A stretch of 64,000 nucleotides of DNA, taken from positions 5,060,450-5,124,449 of the forward strand of contig NZ_CP129212.1 of NCBI RefSeq assembly GCF_030413175.1, written 5' to 3'. Source of the DNA: Bradyrhizobium roseum (GTDB lineage: Bacteria; Pseudomonadota; Alphaproteobacteria; Rhizobiales; Xanthobacteraceae). Below, in pieces: positions 1 through 8,789 of the stretch. The notes below the pieces were generated by a model. That model made no database searches, was not told the DNA's origin, and was given only the letters and a program-made list of their open reading frames with translations. A program made the translations under genes and the position numbers. How positions within the stretch are numbered: position 1 is the stretch's first letter; every line of letters starts with the position of its first letter.

Positions 1-21
1 CCGCCTAAGCCACAGCCGTTC

Positions 22-1794
<1,773 letters not shown>

Positions 1795-1824
1795 TCCAGC
1801 CATTCAGGCGATATCAAGGAATGC

Positions 1825-1853
1825 AAAACCCCGGCAGCGATGCCGGGGTTTTT
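1825..1853 (+). terminator. Rho-independent terminator of groEL
   Basis: AACCCCGGCA-GCGA-TGCCGGGGTT followed by a short T run (TTTTT), 31 bp after the groEL stop. This is a perfect 10-bp stem with a 4-nt loop. Confidence 0.9.
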
Positions 1854-1922
1854 GTTTGGGGGGTACGATCAGCGATGTCGCCACAGTTGATGTTCCCTGC
1901 GCACGAGCGATACCATTGCCGC

Positions 1923-2316
1923 GTCATTCCGGGGCTCGCGAAGCGAGAGCCCGGAATCCAACTATCGGCTCGCTCATGGCCTATTACGTTTACCTGCTCG
2001 CCAGCAACAGAAATGGAACGCTCTATATCGGCGTGACAAACGATATCGTTCGCCGCGTCTTCGAGCACAAGAGTAAGGTCGTCCCCGGCTTTACGAAACG
2101 GTACGCGGTCGACAAGCTCGTATGGTACGAAATTTACGACGATCCCACGTCGGCGATCACCCGTGAGAAAGAATTGAAGAAGTGGCGGCGGGAATGGAAG
2201 GTACGGCTCATTGAGGAACAGAATCCTCAGTGGATCGACCTGTATCCGCAAATATCGTCCTGAGATTGTTGATGCTTGGATTCCGGGCTCGCCGCTGCGC
2301 GGCGCCCCGGAATGAC
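1923..2316. mobile_element. GIY-YIG-bearing two-armed palindromic element (REPIN-like)
   Basis: The left arm (1923-1960, GTCATTCCGGGG...CCCGGAATCCA) and right arm (2277-2316, TGGATTCCGGG...CCCCGGAATGAC) are inverted copies of each other, and each arm is itself a hairpin. A complete small GIY-YIG nuclease gene (1976-2263) lies between them, starting 16 bp inside the left arm and ending 14 bp before the right arm. Arms of the same type, without the gene, enclose 25-30 bp spacers elsewhere in this window (22740, 35501, 40029, 45468). The geometry is that of a REPIN (two inverted REP units) with a resident gene. That the nuclease mobilises the element is inference. Confidence 0.65.
1976..2263 (+). 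CDS. Small GIY-YIG nuclease family protein
   Basis: A 95-residue single-domain GIY-YIG protein of the UvrC/YhbQ-like class. Visible are the first strand YVYLL (residues 4-8), the YIG motif (17-19), the conserved Arg in NDIVRRVFEH (26/27), and a helix REKELKKW with the candidate metal-binding Glu (64 or 66). The ATG at 1976 begins exactly at the domain, so the in-frame upstream extension, which runs through the palindromic arm, is rejected as coding. It lies on its own between inverted palindromic arms, and its last 24 nt are retained in a deleted copy of the element at 2449. The family nicks or cleaves DNA; the substrate here is unknown. Confidence 0.88.
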   Translation: MAYYVYLLASNRNGTLYIGVTNDIVRRVFEHKSKVVPGFTKRYAVDKLVWYEIYDDPTSAITREKELKKWRREWKVRLIEEQNPQWIDLYPQISS

Positions 2317-2375
2317 GGGAGAACCAAAGGCGATGGATAGGCTCGATTTATTTTTCGCGCGAGGTTGCAATGCCC

Positions 2376-2525
2376 GTCATTCCGGGGCTCGCGAAGCGAG
2401 AACCCGGAATCCAACTCTCCGCGTGCTCAGAATTCACCTTGGCTCGGTCTGTATCCGCAAATATCGTCCTGAGTTTTTTGATGCTTGGATTCCGGGCTCG
2501 CCGCTGCGCGGCGCCCCGGAATGAC
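2376..2525. mobile_element. Internally deleted copy of the GIY-YIG element (MITE-like)
   Basis: Its left 54 bp (2376-2429) align with 1923-1976 and its right 77 bp (2449-2525) align without gaps with 2240-2316, with two mismatches. Only 19 bp remain between, where the full copy has about 263 bp of GIY-YIG coding sequence. The copy therefore keeps both arms plus the last 24 nt of the gene. This is the relationship expected between an autonomous element and its non-autonomous derivative. Confidence 0.75.
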
Positions 2526-2560
2526 GAGAGCGAAGGGCCGCCCGTGGGTGGCCCCTCTTC

Positions 2561-3712
2561 TCAAACGCTCTCCGCCGACTTGATGCGGACGAGCTTGTTG
2601 AGCAGCGCGTCAAAGCCCTGCCCGTCGCCCGCATGAAGGTCGATCCGGCCGACCTTCTCCACCAGCCGCTCCAGCGACTCCAGCTCCTTGAGCCGCAGCA
2701 GCAGCGGGTTCTCCTCCATCAGCTTGGCGGTGTTCAGGAGCGAGCGCGTCGCCGCGGTCTCTTCCTGACGGCGGATCAGGTTCGCTTTCGCAACCCGCTC
2801 CGCTTCCACCACCTTGTTGACGAGCTCGCGGATCTCGCCAGGCAGGATGACGTCCTTGACGCCGAGTTCGGAGACCTCGACGCCGCTGTCGGCGATGCGC
2901 TCGCGCACATAGTCGCGCAGCTCCGCGTCGAGCGCCGCTTTCGCCGACAGCACCTCGTCGAGCGTGCGGCCGGCAACCGCCTCGCGGATCGCAAACTGCA
3001 CCAACCGGTACAGCCACGCATCCACGTCAGGCACGGCAGCGACCACGCGCTCGGGATCGACGACCCGGCGAAATGCCGTCAGGGTCACACGCAACGCGAT
3101 GCGATCCTTGGTCAGCATTTCCTGCGCGGTGATCTCGACCGCCTGCGGACGCAGGTCGAGGCGCTTGACCTCGATCTTGCGGCCGGCGAGCCAGAACGCG
3201 TGCCGTCCGGGCGCGAGCCGCTCCAGCAGCCGGCCCTCGACGTAGAGGAGACCGGCCTCGTGGTTCTCGACCACCGCTTCCGTCACGACGGTCGGACGGT
3301 TGCGCTCGATCATCGCCAGATGACGCGCGGTCACCCGGGGATCGCTGCCCACATCGACGCGTTCGACGTCGACCACGGTTGCGACCTTCCAGTAGACGCG
3401 GGCCTGCCAGGGCGTCATCAGGTGCACGGGACGGCCATCGAGGCTCACGATGGCGATCTCGTTCGCCTTCGTCTCGACAGCCTCGAACAGCTCCGCAGCC
3501 AGATCGGGCCGCGCGGCCTTCAGCACCGCGTAACGCTCCGCGGGGAATTCGGTGCGAACGACGTTGAAGATCTCCGCCGTCAGCCGACCGCGCAGATCGA
3601 ACAGCCGGTGACGGCCGGGCTCGAGCACGCACTCCAGCCTGCCGTCGCGCGTCAGCAAGGCGCGCTCGCCGTCCTTCACCGTCATCGTCTTCATCAGCAT
3701 ATGCCAGGTCAT
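2561..3712 (-). CDS. Slipin / SPFH (band 7) family membrane-associated protein
   Basis: A 383-residue SPFH-type protein. The core contains a stretch like VTARHLAMIERNRPTVVTEAVVE, then repeated Arg-rich strands, and the typical helical segment EIRELVNKVVEAERVAKANLIRRQEETAATRSLLNTAKLMEENPLLLRLKELES is seen in parts. This is the slipin signature region preceding the C-terminal oligomerisation helix. The start is set at 3712 because GGAGG (complement of 3719-3723) sits 6 nt upstream; the 63-codon extension to 3901 has no such site. Family members scaffold membrane microdomains or associate with proteases. No NfeD partner gene is adjacent, so the specific role is open. Confidence 0.85.
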   Translation of the reverse strand: MTWHMLMKTMTVKDGERALLTRDGRLECVLEPGRHRLFDLRGRLTAEIFNVVRTEFPAERYAVLKAARPDLAAELFEAVETKANEIAIVSLDGRPVHLMTPWQARVYWKVATVVDVERVDVGSDPRVTARHLAMIERNRPTVVTEAVVENHEAGLLYVEGRLLERLAPGRHAFWLAGRKIEVKRLDLRPQAVEITAQEMLTKDRIALRVTLTAFRRVVDPERVVAAVPDVDAWLYRLVQFAIREAVAGRTLDEVLSAKAALDAELRDYVRERIADSGVEVSELGVKDVILPGEIRELVNKVVEAERVAKANLIRRQEETAATRSLLNTAKLMEENPLLLRLKELESLERLVEKVGRIDLHAGDGQGFDALLNKLVRIKSAESV

Positions 3713-4044
3713 GACACGCCTCCATGCTTTGCCGTCCGGCCCTCGCAGGGTCGGAAAGCGGGTTTCATTTTGCAAAGGACGTGGGGACCGGACGACGCTT
3801 CCTGCAGGGATCGGCGGGCCGGGTTTGAGCTTGCGCGATGGCGGGCGCACGCGCGCGATCACCCGACATGCATCGAGCGTTCGCACGTTGCCACCCGGCA
3901 TCGACGCAAGCGGTATCCACCGCGGCGCAAAGCCGGTCTGACAGTGTCCAGGTTCGGACGAAAAGCCTTGCGGCGATGCGGCCGGACTGCGACTGAAGCG
4001 CGCGTCCGGTCCCCTTCAGAGGAGTCAGCGTTTCAGGCTGAACC
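3713..4044. other. Non-coding stretch between slipin gene and tRNA-like pair
   Basis: About 330 bp. It should contain the leader of the minus-strand slipin gene. No convincing gene, repeat or terminator was seen. Confidence 0.4.
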
Positions 4045-4118
4045 GGAGCGGAGCGGGAATCGAACCCGCGACAGGATGATTACAAGTCATCTGCTCTACC
4101 CAACTGAGCTATCCTTTG
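4045..4118 (-). tRNA. Degenerate tRNA-Thr-like sequence, anticodon TGT
   Basis: Reading the minus strand: a D arm (GCTC...GAGC), an anticodon arm GATGA-CTTGTAA-TCATC giving anticodon TGT (Thr), and a perfect T arm GCGGG-TTCGATT-CCCGC. The acceptor stem is poor: CAAAGGA against TCCGCTC pairs at only 4 of 7 positions, and no CCA follows. The 5' end directly abuts the CCA of the tRNA-like unit upstream. It is either a decayed tRNA-Thr(UGU) or a tRNA whose 5' half of the acceptor was replaced by a deletion. Confidence 0.55.
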
Positions 4119-4190
4119 TGGCGCCATAGACCGGAATCGAACCGGCGACCTTCGGGTTACCCCGACGCTCTGCCGCTGAGCTACTATCGC
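4119..4190 (-). pseudogene. tRNA-Thr(GGT)-like sequence with a shortened anticodon loop
   Basis: Minus strand: acceptor GCGATAG/CTATGGC (6 of 7 pairs), D arm GCTC-AGCGGCA-GAGC, T arm GCCGG-TTCGATT-CCGGT, discriminator G and encoded CCA. The anticodon arm is TCGGG-GTAA-CCCGA: a perfect 5-bp stem but a 4-nt loop instead of 7. Restoring three bases such as TTG would give a standard tRNA-Thr loop TTGGTAA with anticodon GGT. As written it cannot decode normally, so it is called a pseudo-tRNA. Confidence 0.5.
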
Positions 4191-4407
4191 TTCTTCACTT
4201 GGCGGAACACGAAGCCGGAAACCGGCCCGCGCCAGTCGGGATCCAACGAGCCCGAACCCATGGCCAAAGCGAAGGAGCGGGTCAGTAAACGAAGCATGTT
4301 GCGCTTGCAAGAGCGATTTTAGAAATTCTGCATCCGCTGTGACTTCTCCGTCACGGTGCAATCGGTGACACCGCCATCGCCGCACACTATCGCCGCGCGA
4401 AACTCGC

Positions 4408-5169
4408 TCAATGCACGAGCTTGCCTATCCGTTCAGATCGCACCACCGATGGCTCTCCACCGGCTGCGGGCTTGCGCGAAAAATAGATGAGGCCGGCGCG
4501 GCCGACGAGATTTTCGAGCGGGATATAACCCACCGCCGTGCGCACCCGGCTGTCGGTCGAATTATCGCGGTTGTCGCCCAGCACGAACACGTGGCCGGCC
4601 GGGACCGTGTAGACAATCGTATTGTCGTAGAAGCCATTGTCGACGCAATCGAGCGTCTCGTAGCTCGCGCCGTCCAACAGCGTTTCGCGCCAACGCCGGG
4701 TGCGGTTGCTATCCCCGGCCCCGCACGGCTCGTCGCCTTCAAAATCGGACAATCTCTGCCGCACGGCCGGCACGCCATTGATGACGAGCAGACCCTGCCG
4801 CATTTGAATCGTATCGCCGGGCAATCCCACGATGCGCTTGATGTAATCGACCGATTCGTCCCTCGGCAGCCGGAATACAACGACGTCGCCCCGCTCGGGG
4901 GTGGAGCCGAGAATGCGCCCTGAAAACAGACGTGCTGAAAACGGCAGGGAATAGCGGCTGTAGCCGTAGGCATATTTCGAGACGAAAAGACTGTCGCCTA
5001 CCAGCAACGTCGGCATCATCGAGCCGGCCGGAATGTAGAACGGCTGGAACAGGAACGTCCGGAATACGATCGGAGAGAAGATCGGGATCGCCAAAATCAC
5101 GGCCACGACAATCAGAGCGATCCTGCCCCATCGCCGCGGGGATCGGCCTGCGACCTGCACCAATGTCAT
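4408..5169 (-). CDS. lepB: Signal peptidase I
   Basis: Inner-membrane serine protease that removes signal peptides from exported proteins. From the ATG at 5169 it has 253 residues: an N-terminal membrane segment (about 16-40), the catalytic Ser50 in AGSMMPTL, general-base Lys111 in YIKRIVGLPGD, and the C-terminal box GDNRDNSTDSR. Only one N-terminal membrane helix is evident, usual for alphaproteobacterial SPases. An in-frame extension to 5289 would run through a palindrome and is rejected. It is unlinked to rnc/era, so it may be a second lepB paralogue. Confidence 0.92.
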   Translation of the reverse strand: MTLVQVAGRSPRRWGRIALIVVAVILAIPIFSPIVFRTFLFQPFYIPAGSMMPTLLVGDSLFVSKYAYGYSRYSLPFSARLFSGRILGSTPERGDVVVFRLPRDESVDYIKRIVGLPGDTIQMRQGLLVINGVPAVRQRLSDFEGDEPCGAGDSNRTRRWRETLLDGASYETLDCVDNGFYDNTIVYTVPAGHVFVLGDNRDNSTDSRVRTAVGYIPLENLVGRAGLIYFSRKPAAGGEPSVVRSERIGKLVH

Positions 5170-5568
5170 GATTACCCAGCCCTGTTCACGTGAGAGCCAA
5201 GATAAACGAGATGCCGTCAAGAACAATCCAAAATTGCATTTGGAATAGTCGCGTCGGGTGACGCCGCATTTCGCGGAATGCGGCGTCACCCTAGCGACCG
5301 AAATCAGGAACGCAGATTACTTCAGCCCGACGCCGGCCAAACCATCAAACGCTTCGTGCACTCAACAACTGCTCGGCGTGTCGCGATCTCTTGCATGTCC
5401 ACCCGCAAATCAGCGGGCGCGATTGAACGAGACCACAAACGCCGACGGCGCAATGTGACCTGCGCAACAGTACAGGACGGAATCGAGACGAACGAACGCC
5501 GCAGGCGCCAGGGAGCGTCAGCCGTGAGGTGGATTCTGAATGGTCGGAGCCCGGGCCGCCCTTGCCGC
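5170..5568. other. Intergenic region upstream of lepB
   Basis: About 400 bp. It contains one strong palindrome (5256-5291, listed separately) and otherwise no recognisable gene. The lepB promoter should lie here, but no confident -35/-10 pair could be picked. Confidence 0.4.
5256..5291. repeat. Perfect palindrome upstream of lepB
   Basis: GGGTGACGCCGCATT and its exact reverse complement flank a 6-nt loop (TCGCGG), giving a 15-bp stem. It is about 87 bp upstream of the lepB start. No T-run follows on either strand, so an intergenic repeat or operator is more likely than a terminator. Confidence 0.7.
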
Positions 5569-6738
5569 CTACTGGATCTTCGCCAGCACCGCGAGGCGGC
5601 GGATGCCCTTGTTCTTGTAGGCGTCGAGGAAGGCGTAATAGTCCTTGAACGAGACGCAGCCGTTGGACTGGCCGCTCGGCCCGAGCATGTAGGTGTGCGC
5701 GAGCAGACCGTCGCGGCCGTGGATCTTGTCCTCGCCGCCGATCGGCGTCAGCCGCAGCGCCGGCACGCCGTGAAACAGCGCCTCGCGCGGCTTCAATTCG
5801 TAGATGTGCGGCGGCGTCACGCCCTGCATCCGCACATGCGAGTAGCGCACGTCGTCCATCTTCGAGCCGAGGCCCGAATGCGCCTCCAGCCTCGTGCCGT
5901 CGGGCAGATACACCGTCTTGGCGGCGATATCGTAGACCGCGGTCTGGCGGTCGTAGGGTGGCGCACCGCCCATCATCGGGTTCTGGCTTCGGGTATCGAT
6001 GATGCTGCCGGTGACGTTGGCGTCGGCGGAGGCGTAGGCCAGCAACCCACCCCCGGCCGGCTGCTTGCCCCACAGCTTTTCGACCATGTTCTGCTTCTCG
6101 CCCGAGGCGATCGACATCACGGCGGCCTTGGCGCGCTGCGCCATATCACGAATGGAAGAGCCGGAGGCTTTGGTCTTGTCTTCCACCACCTTGGTGTCGG
6201 CTTCCTTGGGCGCCGCGGCCGGGACGTTCAAAGCCAGCTTGGTCGCCGGCGCGGCAACTTTCGGCTTCGCGGGTTCGGCAGGCTTCGCCGCCGCAACGGC
6301 CTTGGGTGCTTCGATCGGCGGCGAGGCTTCCGCCAGCTTCGTCGTTTCGGCAGGCCGGGAAGCAACCGATCGGGGCATCTCGCCTTGCGGCGCCGACGCG
6401 GCAAACCGCTCGTTGAACATCAGCGAGTTCGCGACGTTCTGCGGCGCGGGCATCACCAGCGACCGTTGCTCGAGGGAAGCAAATACTTCGCTGAACGCCG
6501 GCTGCTCGGGACGGTCGGCAACGGCGGTCGGGGTCCTGACGACAGGCGCCTCGAAGGCGCTGCTCTTCATGGTGGGATAGACGCTGGCGCCAAACACGTT
6601 GGTGTAGACGGTCCAAGCGCAGCCGAGCACAAGGCCCGCGACCGCGACACTGCCGAGGAAATATTGGGGAATGGTTTTACGGGAGGGTTTTCTGCGATTA
6701 CGCACCGCAGGCCCGAACGCACGCTTACGCTTACTCAT
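5569..6738 (-). CDS. DUF2778 (Tlde1-like L,D-transpeptidase-fold) membrane-anchored protein
   Basis: 389 residues: a basic cytoplasmic tail, one membrane segment at about 28-45 (FLGSVAVAGLVLGCAWTVY), a long Ala/Pro/Lys-rich linker, and a C-terminal DUF2778 domain ending with HTYMLGPSGQSNGCVSFKDY, which carries the HxnSxGC catalytic-type motif. DUF2778 includes Tlde1, a type VI effector that cuts and exchanges peptidoglycan stems. No immunity gene or T6SS gene is nearby, so a housekeeping periplasmic role in this organism is likely. It is transcribed on its own. Confidence 0.8.
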   Translation of the reverse strand: MSKRKRAFGPAVRNRRKPSRKTIPQYFLGSVAVAGLVLGCAWTVYTNVFGASVYPTMKSSAFEAPVVRTPTAVADRPEQPAFSEVFASLEQRSLVMPAPQNVANSLMFNERFAASAPQGEMPRSVASRPAETTKLAEASPPIEAPKAVAAAKPAEPAKPKVAAPATKLALNVPAAAPKEADTKVVEDKTKASGSSIRDMAQRAKAAVMSIASGEKQNMVEKLWGKQPAGGGLLAYASADANVTGSIIDTRSQNPMMGGAPPYDRQTAVYDIAAKTVYLPDGTRLEAHSGLGSKMDDVRYSHVRMQGVTPPHIYELKPREALFHGVPALRLTPIGGEDKIHGRDGLLAHTYMLGPSGQSNGCVSFKDYYAFLDAYKNKGIRRLAVLAKIQ

Positions 6739-7009
6739 TCACACAAAGTCCAGAACAACAATCCCACCAGGTCCCCCAGTTGATGCCGCGTCTGACAAAG
6801 TCCCCGTCAGCATCTCGCAGAGGTACAGAGCGTCATTAAGGCAACTTTTAGTTAAATCCGCATTAAACGCGGGCGCAACCAAGAAAATCCGCAACCAGTT
6901 GGAACTTCTGGAGAAATTTGGACCATATCAAGGCGGAGGGCTCCACCGCGAACGGAAACATCCGGCAGTTTCGCCCGCCGGATGTCCCATATTGGGCCAA
7001 GTTTAGGCA

Positions 7010-7275
7010 TCAATCCTTGAACGGATCGAATTCGTTCTCGCCCGCCATGGCGACCGCGAACGGGCGCAACGCGTGCTGCACCTTGATCGAGCCGGCGTGC
7101 TCGGCCAGCACTTCCGGCAGCCTGCGACAGGTCATCGGACTTTCGTCGAGGTCGGCGCCGACCAGCGTCACGCCCCGCGATTGCAGCCAGGCGTCCATCT
7201 CGGGCGCGCGAACCGCCGCTTGGCCTCCTTGCGGCCGAACAAACGGCCCGCGCCGTGCACCGCCGCGGAGTGACC
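7010..7275 (-). pseudogene. Frameshifted 3' remnant of rtcB (RNA 3'-terminal ligase)
   Basis: Immediately downstream of the glycosyltransferase stop, the minus strand reads HSAAVHGAGRLFGRKEAKRRF in one frame, which is RtcB's active-site HGAGR block. After a shift near 7200 it continues in another frame as MDAWLQSRGVTLVGADLDES and PEVLAEHAGSIKV...LRPFAVAMAG, which is RtcB's C-terminus. About 85 residues remain where the family has roughly 400; the N-terminal three quarters and the start are gone. It is clearly a dead gene fragment left after rearrangement. An intact copy may exist elsewhere. Confidence 0.75.
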
Positions 7276-7279
7276 GATC

Positions 7280-8782
7280 CTACCGCAGTTCCAGCGGCGG
7301 CGCGCGGTCGAGCACTTCGAACTTCGGCCCTTCCAGCACGTCGAGTGCATAGGTCTCGATCAAAAGCGGACCGCGCTTGCGTTGGGCCTCGCCTACCCGT
7401 TCGACGCGGGCAAACCTGTCCTTCAGATAGGGCGCATCGCCAAGCCAGGATTCGTAGACATACAACAGCTTGCCCGCGAGCTGCGACGCATCGGGTTCGG
7501 GCATGTTGACCCAGCGGATACGCTGGCTGTGCTGCGCGACGCAGGTGCCCTTCGGCAGATAGAAGGCGAGCCACGCGGTGGTGCCGTAATCCGGCGCCAG
7601 CACGCAAGTGGCCCCGGCACGCCCCCTCGCCGCCTCGACGGCAGCGGCCGTTTCACGCCAGCCAACGCCGACACTGCGCACAGTGGCGTCGCGGCGATAG
7701 CCTGACAGCAGGCCGGTGTTGGCCTGCACGACCAGCAGCACGAACATCACGACGCCGCCCGGCGCCGCCCAACGCCTGCAGAACTCGGCGAGGCGCTGCC
7801 AGCGCGGCGGCCATTCGACCAGATGCGCGGCAACGGCGGCGGCGACGGCGAACGCCGGGTAGACCGGCGCGAACCAGTTGGCCTCGACACGGGCATGCAG
7901 CGAGTGCCAAACGAAATAGGCGACGATGACCCAGAACATCGCGTTGACAAGCACGCGCGCCGGCATTGCGCCGGCACGCCGCGCATACAGTGCGTAGATC
8001 CCCATCACGCCCAGGATCCATACCAGCGGCGTCGCAAAGGCAATCTGCGTTGGAATCAGTTCGGCGATGTAGGCCGGACGGAAATCCTGGATCGTCGCCC
8101 GCCCCATCTGCTTGATGAACGAGACCCAGCCATGCTCGGCATTCCAGAGAATAACGGGGGCGAACAGCAGCAACGCGACGAGTCCGCCAAGATACAGCCA
8201 GGGCGACCCGAGCCAGTGCCGCAAACCGGGAACAGCGAACAGCCAGATCAGGATCGCGGGTCCGAAGAACAGCGCGGTGTATTTCGACAGCAGCGCGCAA
8301 CCGGCGGCGGCGCCGACCGCAAGCCACCAGGCGCCGTTGCCGGTCTGCAGCACCTTGGCGAGCGCAAACAGCAGGAAGCTGGACGCCACCAGCAGCGGCG
8401 CGTCCGGTGTCACGATCATGGTGCCGACCGCGGCCATCAGCGTGATGTTGAGAAGGATCGCCGACGAGGCGGCCACGCGCCGGCTGCCGAACAGGATGGC
8501 GGCGGCCTGATAGATCGCCCAGCTCATCGGCAGCGCCAGCAGGATCGAGACCAGCCGCACGCCGAACTCGGTATCACCTGCGATCAGCGTGCCGAGCCGG
8601 ATCACCACCGCGACCATCGGCGGGTGATCGTAGTAGCCGCCCGCGAGATGCTTCGACCATGTCCAGTAATAGGCTTCGTCGAAAGTGATCGGCGTGAACG
8701 CCGCGGCGACCAGGCGCAGCGCGACGAGCCCCAGGATCACCAGACCCGTATGGAGGGCAACCCGCGCTTCGTTCGGACTCAT
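7280..8782 (-). CDS. GT-C family (GT39/ArnT-like) integral membrane glycosyltransferase
   Basis: 500 residues with about ten to twelve hydrophobic segments. The first periplasmic loop carries an acidic pair in TFDEAYYWTWS (Asp35-Glu36) and YYDHPPM (Asp52-His53), typical of polyprenyl-phosphate-sugar-dependent PMT_2 transferases. Such enzymes move a sugar from a lipid carrier to lipid A, protein or glycolipid on the outer face of the inner membrane. It lies 7 nt behind a GT2-GtrA fusion gene, which probably makes the lipid-linked donor. The C-terminus runs directly into an rtcB fragment, so the 3' flank was rearranged. Confidence 0.85.
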   Translation of the reverse strand: MSPNEARVALHTGLVILGLVALRLVAAAFTPITFDEAYYWTWSKHLAGGYYDHPPMVAVVIRLGTLIAGDTEFGVRLVSILLALPMSWAIYQAAAILFGSRRVAASSAILLNITLMAAVGTMIVTPDAPLLVASSFLLFALAKVLQTGNGAWWLAVGAAAGCALLSKYTALFFGPAILIWLFAVPGLRHWLGSPWLYLGGLVALLLFAPVILWNAEHGWVSFIKQMGRATIQDFRPAYIAELIPTQIAFATPLVWILGVMGIYALYARRAGAMPARVLVNAMFWVIVAYFVWHSLHARVEANWFAPVYPAFAVAAAVAAHLVEWPPRWQRLAEFCRRWAAPGGVVMFVLLVVQANTGLLSGYRRDATVRSVGVGWRETAAAVEAARGRAGATCVLAPDYGTTAWLAFYLPKGTCVAQHSQRIRWVNMPEPDASQLAGKLLYVYESWLGDAPYLKDRFARVERVGEAQRKRGPLLIETYALDVLEGPKFEVLDRAPPLELR

Positions 8783-8789
8783 ATTCCAA

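Noticed and set aside
2633..4129. A 498-codon plus-strand frame across the slipin gene
   Set aside because: His/Arg/Leu-rich shadow of the minus-strand SPFH gene, running into the tRNA-like region without any domain.
4080..4385. Short open frame reading VAQRQSVGVTRRSPVRF
   Set aside because: This peptide is the usual false translation of tRNA sequence; the region is better explained by the tRNA-like pair.
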